Shown: positions 24,220 through 33,273 of the stretch, in pieces | How the letters are laid out: the number at the start of each line of letters is the position of its first letter | How positions within the stretch are numbered: position 1 is the first letter of the stretch | NCBI RefSeq assembly: GCF_024207115.1 | Contig: NZ_CP100128.1 | Span: 1,612,001 to 1,676,000 of the forward strand | Length of the DNA stretch: 64,000 nt | Reading direction: 5' to 3' | DNA from: Chromobacterium sp. IIBBL 290-4 | Lineage (GTDB): Bacteria; Pseudomonadota; Gammaproteobacteria; Burkholderiales; Chromobacteriaceae | Translations under genes and position numbers: made by a program | Notes under the pieces: generated by a model | The model's database searches: none | Seen by the model: only the letters and a program-made list of their open reading frames with translations | What the model was told of the DNA's origin: nothing

Positions 24220-25128
24220 ATGGAAACAATTGAACCGACATCGCAATTAGCCCTGACTTTTCTCGCCGTGGCGGAAGCCGGCAGCATCACCGCCGCCGCG
24301 GACAAGCTGGGCACGTCCAAGTCGCAGGTCAGCAAGCAGCTGAGCCGGCTCGAAGCGCTGCTGTCGGCGCAGTTATTGTTTCGCAGCACCCGGCGGCTGA
24401 CGCTGACCGAGGCCGGCCAGGCCTATCTGGAATACTGCGTCCGTTTGCGCGCGCTGATGCGCGAATCGACGGCGGCGCTGCGCGGCTTGAGCGAGGAGGC
24501 TAGCGGCCGCCTGCGGCTGACGGCGCCGCCGATGTTCGCCGGCGCGTTTCTGGCCGAGCTGCTGCTGGCGTTTCACCAGCGCTATCCCGCCATCGCGGTG
24601 GAACTGGACATCAGCTCGGACGCGCAGGCTTTGGAGCAGGACGGTTTCGATCTGGCCATCCGCTCTGCGGAGGAGTTGCCTCCGCAACTGGTGGCGCGGG
24701 CCTTGTTCCTGACCCGGGATTGGGTGGTGGCGTCGCCTGACTGGCTGGCCCAGGTGGGAGAGCCGGCCGCGCCGGCGGATCTGGCGACGCGTCCCTGCGT
24801 GGCGCACGGCCGTTACCACAGCGGCGCGCGCTGGCTGTTCAGCCGCGATGGCCGCGCCGAGGAAGTGGAGGTGGAACATTGGCTGCAGGTGGGCGATTAC
24901 AGCCTGAACGAGCGGCTGGCAGAGATGGGCGGCGGTTTCGCCCGCTTGCCGGATTTCGCCGCCAAGCCCGCGGTGAAGGCGGGACGGTTGAAGAGGGTGC
25001 TGGCGGAGTGGGAGACGCCGGCGCGGCCGGTGTATCTGGTGTTTCCCAAGAAAACGCCGCTGCCGGCCAAGACGCGGGCCTTGATCGATTTCATCGTCGC
25101 CTGGTTCGCCGACGACAAGGAGGAGTGA
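24220..25128 (+). CDS. LysR-family transcriptional regulator
   Basis: A 302-residue LysR regulator. The winged helix-turn-helix at the N-terminus (about 8-65) shows FLAVAEAGSITAAADKLGTS followed by KSQVSKQLSRLEALL; the effector-binding domain spans about 90-300. It belongs to the subgroup with a single-tryptophan-free linker often controlling oxidoreductases. ATG at 24220 is preferred; an in-frame ATG at 24205 is possible. It probably regulates the divergent SDR gene. Confidence 0.9.
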   Translation: METIEPTSQLALTFLAVAEAGSITAAADKLGTSKSQVSKQLSRLEALLSAQLLFRSTRRLTLTEAGQAYLEYCVRLRALMRESTAALRGLSEEASGRLRLTAPPMFAGAFLAELLLAFHQRYPAIAVELDISSDAQALEQDGFDLAIRSAEELPPQLVARALFLTRDWVVASPDWLAQVGEPAAPADLATRPCVAHGRYHSGARWLFSRDGRAEEVEVEHWLQVGDYSLNERLAEMGGGFARLPDFAAKPAVKAGRLKRVLAEWETPARPVYLVFPKKTPLPAKTRALIDFIVAWFADDKEE

Positions 25129-25177
25129 GCCGATGCCGCCAGCGGCGCGGCTGGCGGCAGGATGCGATGGTGCCGGC

Positions 25178-25738
25178 TTACATCGCGGCCGGGAAGCCGC
25201 CCGCGTCCTGGCAGTTCTCCACCTGGATGGCGTCGGGGCTGCTGTTGGGGATGTAAACCTGATTGACCGGCGACGGCGGGTAATCGGGGTCTGGCGAGCA
25301 GGTGGCGCTCTGGCCCGGGCCGACGGCGACCTGGACGCCGGCTTTCAGCTGACAGCGCACCACGCGGTTGAGCTGGCTCCAGCTCGGGCAGATGGCGTTG
25401 TCGGCGCGGTATTGCGCCACCGAGCCCTGCGGCGGGCTGAACGACCACCAGCGGCCCAGCTGCGAATACGGCTTGCTGCCATCCCATACCCGATACACGA
25501 TCACCGCGGCGGCGGCTTCTTGCTGGAAGACTGCGCCTTCGCACAGTCCGCCCTTGCCGGGGCTGCCCACGGCTTGCGACAGCAAGGCCGCGTTTTGGGC
25601 GGCGCTCAGGCCGGCGGGCGGCGGCATGACATTGCCGACGCAGCCGCTGGCGCTTTGCTTGGGTTGGGAGGGCGGCGTGGTGGCGCAAGCCGCCAGGACG
25701 AGGGAGAGCGAAACCAAGATCAGACGCGGGTGCCGCAT
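25178..25738 (-). CDS. Lipoprotein of unknown function
   Basis: A 186-residue protein with a lipoprotein signal (MRHPRLILVSLSLVLAACAT, lipobox LAAC, Cys about 18). The mature part has several Cys (GCVGNV, GLCEGAVF, AICPSW, VRCQLK, TCSPD, ENCQDAGG), probably forming disulfides. No family is recognised. Upstream AGGAGGTC forms a strong ribosome-binding site. It is 49 bp downstream of the DUF2059 gene on the same strand, and both are probably envelope proteins. Confidence 0.75.
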   Translation of the reverse strand: MRHPRLILVSLSLVLAACATTPPSQPKQSASGCVGNVMPPPAGLSAAQNAALLSQAVGSPGKGGLCEGAVFQQEAAAAVIVYRVWDGSKPYSQLGRWWSFSPPQGSVAQYRADNAICPSWSQLNRVVRCQLKAGVQVAVGPGQSATCSPDPDYPPSPVNQVYIPNSSPDAIQVENCQDAGGFPAAM

Positions 25739-25787
25739 GGATGACCTCCTGCTTTGCCTTCATGGGAGAGAGCCGCCGGGGCGGCGT

Positions 25788-26300
25788 TTACTGCTTGAGT
25801 TCGTCGGTCAGCGCTTTCAGCTTGGGATTCAGATGGGTCTGCATGTCCTGCATTAAGGCCGGCATCAATTGCGCGGCGGCCTGCGGTCCCATCTGCAGTT
25901 GTTTCTTCCCTGCCGGCGTGCGGTAAAAAGCGTCGATCTGGCGGATTTCATCCAGTGTGAAATTCGCTTCGTAAAAGTCCGCCATGCTCCGCTTCAGCAA
26001 TTGGCGCAGCTGCGGCGAGGCGAAGTATTGCGTGATCAGGATCTGCATTTTGTCGAAGGCGGATTGAAGCTTTTGCTTGCAGTCCGGGGTGGCGCCGCAG
26101 CCTTGGCTATCGAGCTGGCTTTTCAACTGCTGGGTCATGATGGGGAGCAGTTTGGATTGGACTGCGTCCAGGTTCTGATCGACATTGATGGTGGCGAGCA
26201 ATTGCAGCGCGGCTTGATGTTGGGCGGGGCTGGCCGCAAGGCTTGGCGCGGTGAAACTGGCGCAGAGCATCGCGCCGGCCAGAAAGCGTTTGAGCTGCAT
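25788..26300 (-). CDS. DUF2059 periplasmic protein
   Basis: A 170-residue exported protein with a signal peptide (MQLKRFLAGAMLCASFTAPS..., cleavage after SLA near 22). The rest is helical, with FTLDEIRQIDAFYRTPAGKK, the DUF2059 hallmark, followed by a Gln/Met-rich helix. Two Cys (GCGATPDC) are 7 residues apart. Function unknown. The ATG at 26300 is chosen for the signal peptide and the upstream AGGAG; the longer frame to 26561 is not supported. Confidence 0.82.
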   Translation of the reverse strand: MQLKRFLAGAMLCASFTAPSLAASPAQHQAALQLLATINVDQNLDAVQSKLLPIMTQQLKSQLDSQGCGATPDCKQKLQSAFDKMQILITQYFASPQLRQLLKRSMADFYEANFTLDEIRQIDAFYRTPAGKKQLQMGPQAAAQLMPALMQDMQTHLNPKLKALTDELKQ

Positions 26301-26419
26301 AGGGCCTGCTCCTGTGTGATCTAGGTGATTGAGGACATGCCAGCAGTATGGACTTTGGGCGGCGAGATGCCAAAAAAATAGCGCCGGCAAGCCGGCGCCC
26401 AAGCTGTGGAAAACGGATG

Positions 26420-29400
26420 TCAGGCCACGGCTGCGCTGGCCTTGGCTGGGGCGGGCTGCTGAGCCTGGCCGTTTAGTTCGGCCTGGCGCGCGCGCGCCTG
26501 TTGGTAATTGGCGAGCTTGATGTGGCCGAAGCCGCGCACGCCTTCCCAAGTCTTGATCCATTCAGCCGCGCGCGGCAACGTTTCAGCGGTGAGGCTGGCG
26601 AGCTGGCCGGGCAGGCCTTGCTCGAATTCGGCGATCAGCTGCCGCTCCAGCTTGCGGTCGGCTTGCCAGGCGAACGGGTCCAGCGCGCCGCCGCGCAGGA
26701 AGCGGAACTTGGCCAGCAGCTTCATCGCCGGCATCAGCCACGGGCCGAACGGGATCTTGCGCGCTTGTCCGCCGGTGAGCCAGGCCACGCCGATGTGGAA
26801 GCGCAGCTTGTAGTCGCCGTCGAACTGGCTGGCCACATCGCGCAGGAATTCGCCGTCGCTGTACAGCCGCGCCACTTCGTACTCGTCCTTGTAGGCCAAC
26901 AGATGGTAGTAGACGCGCGCGGCGGCCAGCGTCAGCGCGCTGCTGCCCGGATTGACTGCTTCCTCGGCCTGTTTCACCTGCTGCACCAGCGCCTTGTAGC
27001 GTTCTGCCAGCGCTTCGTTCTGGTAGGCGGTGAGCAGGGTGGCGCGATGATGGACCACCGCGTCCGGCGTTTCGCGCGGCACGAATTGCACCACGGCGCT
27101 GGGCGTCACCAGCGCTTCCACGCGCGCCTGGTCGTGCGCGGCGTGGCGGCCCCAGCTGAAGGCGTCCTGGTTGAACTTGACCGCCGCGCCGTTCAGCCGC
27201 ACCGCTTCCATGATGGCTTCCAGCGAGACCGGCACCAGGCCTTTTTGCCAGGCGTAGCCCAGCATGAACATATTGCTGGCGATGGCGTCGCCCATCAGCG
27301 CGGTGGCCAGCTTGTTGGCGTTCACTTCATTGAAGCGGCCGGAACCGACCGATTCGATGATGGCGTCCTTCATGGCCTTGGCCGGGAAGCGCAGGTCGGG
27401 GTTTTTCAGGAAGCCGCTGGTCGGCGATTCGTAATTGTTGACGATGGCGTGGCTGAAGCCTTCGCGCATCTTGGCCAGCGCTTCCTCGGCGGCAGTCACC
27501 ACCAGGTCGCAGCCCAGCACCAGGTTGGCGTCGCCGGCGGCGATGCGCACCGCGTGCAGTTTTTCCTGGCTGTCGGCGATGCGCACATGCGACCACACCG
27601 AGCCGCCCTTTTGCGCCAGGCCGGCCATGTCCAGCACCGTCACGCCCTTGTTGTCGAGGTAAGCCGCCATGCCCAGCACCTGGCCTATGGTGACCACGCC
27701 GGTGCCGCCGACGCCGGTCACCATGATGCCGAAGGGCTCATGCACTTCCGGGATCTTCGGTTCCGGCAGCGCCGGCATCTTGGCCAGATCGGCGCTGGCG
27801 CCGGCCGGCTTTTTCAGTTTGCCGCCTTCCACGGTGACGAAGCTGGGGCAGAAGCCCTCGACACAGGAGTAGTCCTTGTTGCAGCTGGATTGGTCGATCT
27901 TGCGCTTGCGGCCCAGCGGGGTTTCCTGCGGCAGCACCGACAGGCAGCCGGATTTCTTGCTGCAATCGCCGCAGCCTTCGCAGACGCGCTCGTTGATGAA
28001 GGCGCGCTTGGCCGGGTCCGGAAACTCGTTGCGCTTGCGGCGGCGGCGCTTCTCGGCCGCGCAGGTCTGGTCGTGAATCAGGATGGTCACGCCTTCGGTG
28101 TCGCGTAGTTCGCGCTGCACGCGGTCCAGCTCGCGGCGATGGAACACGTCGATGCCGGCGGCCAGGCCCTGGGCGTGTTGGTACTTGTCCGGGTCGTCGC
28201 TGGTGATGACGATGCGTTTGACGCCTTCTGCCGCCAGCTGGCGGGTCATCATCGGCACGTCCAGATAGCCGTCGACATGCTGGCCGCCGGTCATCGCCAC
28301 CGCGTCGTTGTACAGAATCTTGTAAGTAATGTTCACCTTGCCGGCCACCGCGGCGCGGATGGCCAGGATGCCGGAGTGGAAGTAGGTGCCGTCGCCTAGA
28401 TTGGTGAAGATGTGCTTGGTGGTGGTGAACGGCGCCTGGCCCAGCCAGGTGATGCCTTCGCCGCCCATCTGGGTGAAGGTCTTGGTGTTTTCCGGGCTGA
28501 TCCAGTGCGCCATGTAGTGGCAGCCGATGCCGGCCACGGCGCGGCTGCCTTCCGGCAGCTTGGTGGAGGTGTTGTGCGGGCAGCCGGAGCAGTAGTGCGG
28601 CACGCGGGCGATGGATTCGCGCGGCTTGACCAGCTGCGCCTCTTTATCGTCATAGAACTTCAGGCGGTCGTGGATCACCGGGCTGTCGTAGATCTTGGCC
28701 AGCCGGCTGGCCAGCGCGCGGGCGATCATGGCCGGGGTCAGCTCGCCGGCGGCCGGCAGCAGCCAGTCGCCGTGCGGCAGTGCCCATTCGCCTTTTTCGG
28801 CGAACTTGCCCACCACGCGCGGGCGCATGTCGTCGCGCCAGTTGTACAGCTGCTCTTTGAGCTGGTATTCGATGATCTGGCGCTTTTCCTCCACCACCAG
28901 GATTTCTTCCAGGCCCTGGGCGAACTGGCGCACGCCTTCCGGCTCCAGCGGCCACACCATGCCCACCTTGAAGATGCGCAGGCCGATTTCGGCCGCCTGC
29001 GCCTCGCTGATGCCCAGGTCGTCCAGCGCCTGCATCACGTCCAGGTAGCTCTTGCCGCAAGTGATGATGCCCAGGCGCGCCTTGGGCGAATCCAGCGTGA
29101 TGTGGTTGAGCTTGTTCTCGCGGGCATAGGCCAGCGCCGCGTACAGGCGATGGTGCAGCACGCGCTTTTCCTGCGCCAGCGGCGTGTCCGGCCAGCGGAT
29201 GTTGAGGCCGTCTTCCGGCAGCGGGAAGTCTTGCGGAATCTTGAACTGGAAGCGCTCCGGCGAGATGTCGACGATGGCCGAGCTCTCGATGGTGTCGGTG
29301 ATGGCCTTGATCGATACCCAGCAGCCGGAGTAGCGGCTCATCGCCCAGCCGTGCAGGCCGAAGTCCAGCACTTCCTGCACGCCGGACGGGCTCAGCACCG

Positions 29401-29905
29401 GAATCATGCTGGCGGCCAGGATGTGGTCGGACTGGTGCGGGAAGGTGGACGACTTGGCCGCGTGGTCGTCGCCGCAGACCAAGAGCACGCCGCCGTGGCG
29501 GCTGGTGCCGGCTACGTTGCCGTGCTTGAGCACGTCGCCGGAGCGGTCCACGCCGGGGCCCTTGCCGTACCACATCGAGTAGACGCCGTCGTATTTGGCG
29601 CCTTCGAACATATTGACCTGCTGCGTGCCCCAGATGGCGGTGGCGGCCAGGTCTTCGTTGAGGCCGGGATGGAACACCACCTGGTGCTCGTCCAGATGCT
29701 TCTTGGCCTTGAGCATGGTCTGGTCGACGTTGCCCAGCGGCGATCCGCGATAACCGGTGACGTAGCCGGCGGTGTTGAGGCCGGCGGCCTGGTCCAGTTG
29801 CTGCTGCAGCATGGGCAGGCGCACCAGCGCCTGGATGCCGGTCATCAGGACCTGGCCGGTGGGGGCGGTGTACTTTTCTTCCAGGTCTGCGTGGCGGATT
29901 GACAT
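26420..29905 (-). CDS. Indolepyruvate ferredoxin oxidoreductase family protein (fused)
   Basis: A 1161-residue single-chain 2-oxoacid:acceptor oxidoreductase. The N-terminal pyruvate-ferredoxin oxidoreductase-type domain is followed by the TPP-binding region (SGCPHNTSTKLPEGSRAVAG and later GDGTYFHSG). A 4Fe-4S-type cysteine region comes next (VCEGCGDCSKKSGC and CNKDYSCVEGFCPSF). The gamma-type domain has GVGGTGVVTIGQVLG. It oxidatively decarboxylates aryl- or branched-chain 2-oxoacids to acyl-CoA, in amino-acid degradation. The ATG at 29905 follows AGGAGGAG; the upstream extension to 30004 is not needed. A triple-ACGT element lies about 180 bp upstream. Confidence 0.92.
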   Translation of the reverse strand: MSIRHADLEEKYTAPTGQVLMTGIQALVRLPMLQQQLDQAAGLNTAGYVTGYRGSPLGNVDQTMLKAKKHLDEHQVVFHPGLNEDLAATAIWGTQQVNMFEGAKYDGVYSMWYGKGPGVDRSGDVLKHGNVAGTSRHGGVLLVCGDDHAAKSSTFPHQSDHILAASMIPVLSPSGVQEVLDFGLHGWAMSRYSGCWVSIKAITDTIESSAIVDISPERFQFKIPQDFPLPEDGLNIRWPDTPLAQEKRVLHHRLYAALAYARENKLNHITLDSPKARLGIITCGKSYLDVMQALDDLGISEAQAAEIGLRIFKVGMVWPLEPEGVRQFAQGLEEILVVEEKRQIIEYQLKEQLYNWRDDMRPRVVGKFAEKGEWALPHGDWLLPAAGELTPAMIARALASRLAKIYDSPVIHDRLKFYDDKEAQLVKPRESIARVPHYCSGCPHNTSTKLPEGSRAVAGIGCHYMAHWISPENTKTFTQMGGEGITWLGQAPFTTTKHIFTNLGDGTYFHSGILAIRAAVAGKVNITYKILYNDAVAMTGGQHVDGYLDVPMMTRQLAAEGVKRIVITSDDPDKYQHAQGLAAGIDVFHRRELDRVQRELRDTEGVTILIHDQTCAAEKRRRRKRNEFPDPAKRAFINERVCEGCGDCSKKSGCLSVLPQETPLGRKRKIDQSSCNKDYSCVEGFCPSFVTVEGGKLKKPAGASADLAKMPALPEPKIPEVHEPFGIMVTGVGGTGVVTIGQVLGMAAYLDNKGVTVLDMAGLAQKGGSVWSHVRIADSQEKLHAVRIAAGDANLVLGCDLVVTAAEEALAKMREGFSHAIVNNYESPTSGFLKNPDLRFPAKAMKDAIIESVGSGRFNEVNANKLATALMGDAIASNMFMLGYAWQKGLVPVSLEAIMEAVRLNGAAVKFNQDAFSWGRHAAHDQARVEALVTPSAVVQFVPRETPDAVVHHRATLLTAYQNEALAERYKALVQQVKQAEEAVNPGSSALTLAAARVYYHLLAYKDEYEVARLYSDGEFLRDVASQFDGDYKLRFHIGVAWLTGGQARKIPFGPWLMPAMKLLAKFRFLRGGALDPFAWQADRKLERQLIAEFEQGLPGQLASLTAETLPRAAEWIKTWEGVRGFGHIKLANYQQARARQAELNGQAQQPAPAKASAAVA

Positions 29906-30274
29906 GGTTTCTCCTCCTATCGTGCTCGCTTGTGGCGATCGGCCCGCTGCGGCCTTGTGGGCGGCGTGTTCCGGGCGTGTGCGGCTGGGCAACGCGGCGG
30001 ACACTTTATTTTTATACCGTGTGTCCCGGGTATGCGCGGCGGCCGCAGCTGTTTAGAGCCTTCACCCTAATGTCGCAAGAATATAGTTTACGTTTACGTC
30101 AACGTCAAAGGTATCTCGGCTTTGACGCGGGCGACTGCGGCTTCTGCGCCAATGCAGCATTTGCGTGAAGCATTGTTAAAGGATTGAAAACAGACTGTAT
30201 TAGCTATGAAGGTATTTCTGATAATGGAATGCCGTTAAGCTGTAGTCTGGTTCTTTCCGTTTATAGAGTTTTTC
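29906..30274. promoter_or_regulatory. Divergent intergenic region between the indolepyruvate oxidoreductase and rarD
   Basis: A 369-bp non-coding stretch. The part nearest the oxidoreductase is GC-rich and probably its leader. From about 30040 to 30270 it is AT-rich, with the triple-ACGT element at 30087-30109. Near rarD a TTGAAA followed downstream by TATGAA could be a weak promoter, but the spacing is not good. No small gene is convincing here. Confidence 0.5.
30087..30109. promoter_or_regulatory. Triple ACGT repeat, possible LiuR-type (MerR) operator
   Basis: The sequence TTTACGTTTACGTCAACG and the following TCAAA contain three ACGT cores spaced exactly 6 bp apart (starting at 30090, 30096 and 30102). 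It resembles the TTTACGT/ACGTCAA half-sites I recall for LiuR, a repressor of branched-chain amino-acid degradation in proteobacteria. The neighbouring 2-oxoacid oxidoreductase fits such regulation. Identification is from memory of the motif and is tentative. Confidence 0.35.
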
Positions 30275-31183
30275 ATGTCTGTCTCTTCCTCCGCTTCCCA
30301 CGATCAGCGCGGCGTGCTGTACACGATGGGCGCCTTCATCTGCTGGGGCCTGTTTCCCTTGTACTGGAAGCCGCTGCATGGCGTGGCTGCCACGCAAATC
30401 CTGTGCCACCGCCTGTTGTGGTCGGCCGTGTTCGTCGCCCTGGTGCTGAGCGGGCTGCGGCAATGGGGCGATTTGCGCGCCGCCCTGCGCCAGCCGCGGC
30501 AGCTGGGCATCTTCGCCCTATCGTCGACGGTGCTGTCCTTGAACTGGCTGACCTATATCTGGGCGGTGAACGCCGGCCATGTGGTGGAGGCGAGCCTGGG
30601 CTATTTCATCAATCCGCTGGTCAATGTGCTGTTGGGCCGCTTGTTTCTGGGCGAACGGCTGAGCCGGCCGCAAAGCTTGGCCGTGGCCTTGGCGGCGGCG
30701 GGGGTGGCCTGGCTGACCTTCAGCGCGGGCACCTTGCCCTGGATCGCCTTGTCCTTGGCTGCCACCTTCGGCGTGTATGGATTGCTGCGCAAGATGGCGC
30801 CCTTGCCGTCCTTGCCGGGCCTGGCTTTGGAGACCTTCCTGATGTCGCCGCTGGCCTTGCTGGCCTTGCTGTGGTTTGGCTGGCAGGGGGAGGGCGCCTT
30901 CGGCCAACTGGGCTGGCAGACCGACGCGCTGCTGATGGGCGCCGGCGTGGTGACGGCGGTGCCGCTATTGATGTTCGCCGCCGGGGCGCGGCGTCTGAAG
31001 CTGGCGACGGTGGGGGTGATCCAGTACATCGGCCCCAGCATCCAGCTGGCCTTGGGCGTGATGCTGTACGGCGAGCCCTTCGGCCCGGACCGCGCCTTGG
31101 GCTTCGCGCTGATTTGGAGCGCGCTCTTGCTGTATTCGGCCGCCGGCCTGCGCGACTTGTGGCGCAGCCGCCAGCCGGCTTGA
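30275..31183 (+). CDS. rarD: EamA-family transporter RarD
   Basis: A 302-residue inner-membrane protein with ten predicted helices in two EamA repeats. The start GVLYTMGAFICWGLFPLYWK is characteristic of RarD, and LGYFINPLVNVLLGRLFLGE plus GVIQYIGPSIQLALGVMLYG are the conserved cores of each repeat. The RarD subfamily has been linked with chloramphenicol sensitivity, but the natural substrate is unknown. ATG at 30275 is close to the first helix. A strong terminator follows. Confidence 0.9.
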   Translation: MSVSSSASHDQRGVLYTMGAFICWGLFPLYWKPLHGVAATQILCHRLLWSAVFVALVLSGLRQWGDLRAALRQPRQLGIFALSSTVLSLNWLTYIWAVNAGHVVEASLGYFINPLVNVLLGRLFLGERLSRPQSLAVALAAAGVAWLTFSAGTLPWIALSLAATFGVYGLLRKMAPLPSLPGLALETFLMSPLALLALLWFGWQGEGAFGQLGWQTDALLMGAGVVTAVPLLMFAAGARRLKLATVGVIQYIGPSIQLALGVMLYGEPFGPDRALGFALIWSALLLYSAAGLRDLWRSRQPA

Positions 31184-31206
31184 GCCGCCGCCGGGTAGAA
31201 AACAAG

Positions 31207-31235
31207 AGACCGCCTTTTCGGCGGTCTTTTGTTTT
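31207..31235 (+). terminator. Intrinsic terminator after rarD
   Basis: Perfect 8-bp stem AGACCGCC/GGCGGTCT with a TTTTC loop followed by TTTTGTTTT. It separates rarD from the convergent Lap secretion operon. Confidence 0.85.
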
Positions 31236-31253
31236 GGGCGGCGATGCGCCATT

Positions 31254-31859
31254 TCAGTGCGCGGGCTGGGTCAGCTTGAGCAGCAGCTGCAGGCGGTCTT
31301 CGACATTGAATTTCTGGAAGATGGCCGACAGGTGCGCCTTGACGGTGCGTTCGGTGATGTCCAGCTCGCGGGCGATTTCCTTATTGGAATAGCCCTTCTT
31401 CAAGGTGGTGATCACTTCCGCCTCGCGCGGCGAGACCTGGCGCCGCCAGTCCGCCTGCGCCGCGTCCGGCACCAGGCTACCGAAGCGCTGGCACAGCTGC
31501 AGCAACAGGCTGCGGCCCAGCCAGGTGCCGCCGGCCTCCACGGTGGCCGCCACTTGGCGCAATACCGCCTCGCCGTCGTAGGCGTGGGCATAGCCGGCCG
31601 CGCCCAGCTGCAGCCAGCGCATGCCTTCGGCGTCGTCCGGCATGGAGGTGAGGGCCAGCACCCGGTAATGCCGGCACAGCCCGGCCCAATCGGCGCCGCG
31701 CTGCTCGGGCGTCAGGCTGGCCAAGTCCAGCCACAGCATGGTGTCGGACGAAGGCGAGCCGGGCGGCAACCCCGCCGCCAGCACGGCGGCGCCGCTCGAC
31801 AGGGTTCTTTGCCAGTATTGGGCCAGCGTCGGGCTGGCGGTCATCAGCAGGTGCTTCAT
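31254..31859 (-). CDS. LuxR-family regulator with degenerate receiver domain
   Basis: A 201-residue NarL/FixJ-like protein. The C-terminal LuxR helix-turn-helix is intact (SPREAEVITTLKKGYSNKEI, then ARELDITERTVKAHLSAIF). The N-terminal half (1-115) has a receiver-like outline with Asp 45 (LWLDLAS) at the phosphorylation position and LALTSMPDDAE for the Thr/Ser region. However, the acidic pair near the N-terminus is missing (MTASP) and the conserved Lys is replaced (GYAHAYDGE). It may therefore act without phosphorylation. It sits 3 bp downstream of lapC, as the last gene of the secretion operon, and could control adhesin expression. Confidence 0.85.
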   Translation of the reverse strand: MKHLLMTASPTLAQYWQRTLSSGAAVLAAGLPPGSPSSDTMLWLDLASLTPEQRGADWAGLCRHYRVLALTSMPDDAEGMRWLQLGAAGYAHAYDGEAVLRQVAATVEAGGTWLGRSLLLQLCQRFGSLVPDAAQADWRRQVSPREAEVITTLKKGYSNKEIARELDITERTVKAHLSAIFQKFNVEDRLQLLLKLTQPAH

Positions 31860-31862
31860 GTG

Positions 31863-33272
31863 TCAACGCTCCCGCAGCGCCTCGGTTTTGGCGCGCAGCA
31901 CAGGTTTCAGCAGATAAGACAGAATGGTCTTCTTGCCGGTCATGATGTCCACTTGGGCCACCATGCCGGGGAAAATCGGCAGCTTGTCCTTGCCCAGCAG
32001 CGAGCCTTGCGTCTTCACCTTGACGATGTAGAAGGCATTGCCTTTTTCATCGGTGATGGTGTCGGCGCCGATCTCGTCCACCTTGCCTTCCATGCCGCCG
32101 TAGATGGTGTAGTCGTAGGAGGTGAAGCGCACCACGGCGTGCTGGCCGGGATGCAGGAAGGCGATGTCGCGCGGGGTGATGCGGGTTTCCAGCAGCAAGG
32201 AGTCGTCTATCGGCACGATCTCGATGATGTCTTTGCCCGGCTGCACCACGCCGCCTATGGTGTTGATGAACAGGCGCTTGATCTGGCCGCGCACCGGCGA
32301 GCGGATTTCCGACAGCTTCACCTTGTCGGCCAGCGCCACGCTGCCCGCCGACAGGCTGCTGGCCTTGGCCATGGTGTCGGAGAGCTCGGCGCTGGCGACG
32401 TTGCGCATCGCCAGCTCCACTTCCTGGATCTTGCGCTGCGCTTCGCTGATGGCGGCCTGGATCTTGGGAATCTGCGCCGAGGCCTGGTCGCGTTCGCCGC
32501 GGAAGCGGGCGACGTCGCGCTCCAGCCGCAGCAGATCGACGTCGGACACCGCGCCGGATTCCTTCAGCGGGCGGGTGACGTTGAGCTCCTTGACGGTCAG
32601 GTCGTAGCTGGACGAGGCCTGGTCGCGCCGCGCGCGCGCCTCGTTCATTTCCTGGCTGCGCTGCGCCAGCTGTTGGCGGGCGATGCCGACATTGGCGTTG
32701 AGCTCCATCTGCTTGGAGTTGTACAGCTCCATCTCTTGTTTGGCGATGTCCGGCGCCATCTGCGCCACCTTGGGCGGCAGTTCGAACGGCGTGCCGGAAG
32801 CCAGCGCCTTCAGCCGCGCGGTCTTGGCTTGCAGGGCCAGGTATTGCGCCTGGTTTTCCTGCAGCGAGGAGACGAAGCGGGTGTTGTCCACATTCAGCAG
32901 CAGCTGGCCTTTTTCGACGATCTGGCCTTCCTTGATCAGGATCTTGGACACCACGCCGCCGTCCAGGCTTTGCAGGTGCTGGTTCTGGCCGGACGGAATC
33001 ACCTTGCCCTCGCCGCGCGACACCTCGTCCACCTTGGAGAAGGCGGCCCAGGCGAAGGCGACGATGAAGAAGCCCAGCATGCTCCAGACGAAGATGCGCG
33101 GACGGCCGGGTTTTTGCTGCAGGATGGCCCAGTCGGCGTCGGCGGCGAAATCGTGGCGCTCGGCCAGATCGCGCGCCGCGGCCCAGTCCATCAGCTTGTC
33201 CCAGTAAGGGCTGGTTTTTTCCTGGCCGCGGTCCACCCAGTCGGCCAGCTTTTGTTTCAGTTTCGCTTGCAT
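31863..33272 (-). CDS. lapC: Type I secretion membrane-fusion protein LapC (HlyD family)
   Basis: A 469-residue HlyD-type adaptor. A single membrane helix lies at about residues 54-72 (IFVWSMLGFFIVAFAWAAFS), followed by the conserved periplasmic start VDEVSRGEGKVIPSGQNQ. Long coiled-coil hairpins (about 120-300) reach towards the outer-membrane channel. Lipoyl and beta-barrel segments end with VKTQGSLLGKDKLPIFPGMV and the typical HlyD C-terminus. It links the ABC transporter LapB to LapE so the giant adhesin can cross the envelope. It starts 1 bp after the lapB stop. Confidence 0.93.
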   Translation of the reverse strand: MQAKLKQKLADWVDRGQEKTSPYWDKLMDWAAARDLAERHDFAADADWAILQQKPGRPRIFVWSMLGFFIVAFAWAAFSKVDEVSRGEGKVIPSGQNQHLQSLDGGVVSKILIKEGQIVEKGQLLLNVDNTRFVSSLQENQAQYLALQAKTARLKALASGTPFELPPKVAQMAPDIAKQEMELYNSKQMELNANVGIARQQLAQRSQEMNEARARRDQASSSYDLTVKELNVTRPLKESGAVSDVDLLRLERDVARFRGERDQASAQIPKIQAAISEAQRKIQEVELAMRNVASAELSDTMAKASSLSAGSVALADKVKLSEIRSPVRGQIKRLFINTIGGVVQPGKDIIEIVPIDDSLLLETRITPRDIAFLHPGQHAVVRFTSYDYTIYGGMEGKVDEIGADTITDEKGNAFYIVKVKTQGSLLGKDKLPIFPGMVAQVDIMTGKKTILSYLLKPVLRAKTEALRER

Positions 33273-33273
33273 C

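Noticed and set aside
28412..29902. Long plus-strand frame opposite the indolepyruvate oxidoreductase, and similar frames opposite lapB (33304-35370), lapC (31257-33410) and the SPFH gene (16212-17606)
   Set aside because: High GC content produces open antisense frames; these have no recognisable domains, while the opposite strands do.
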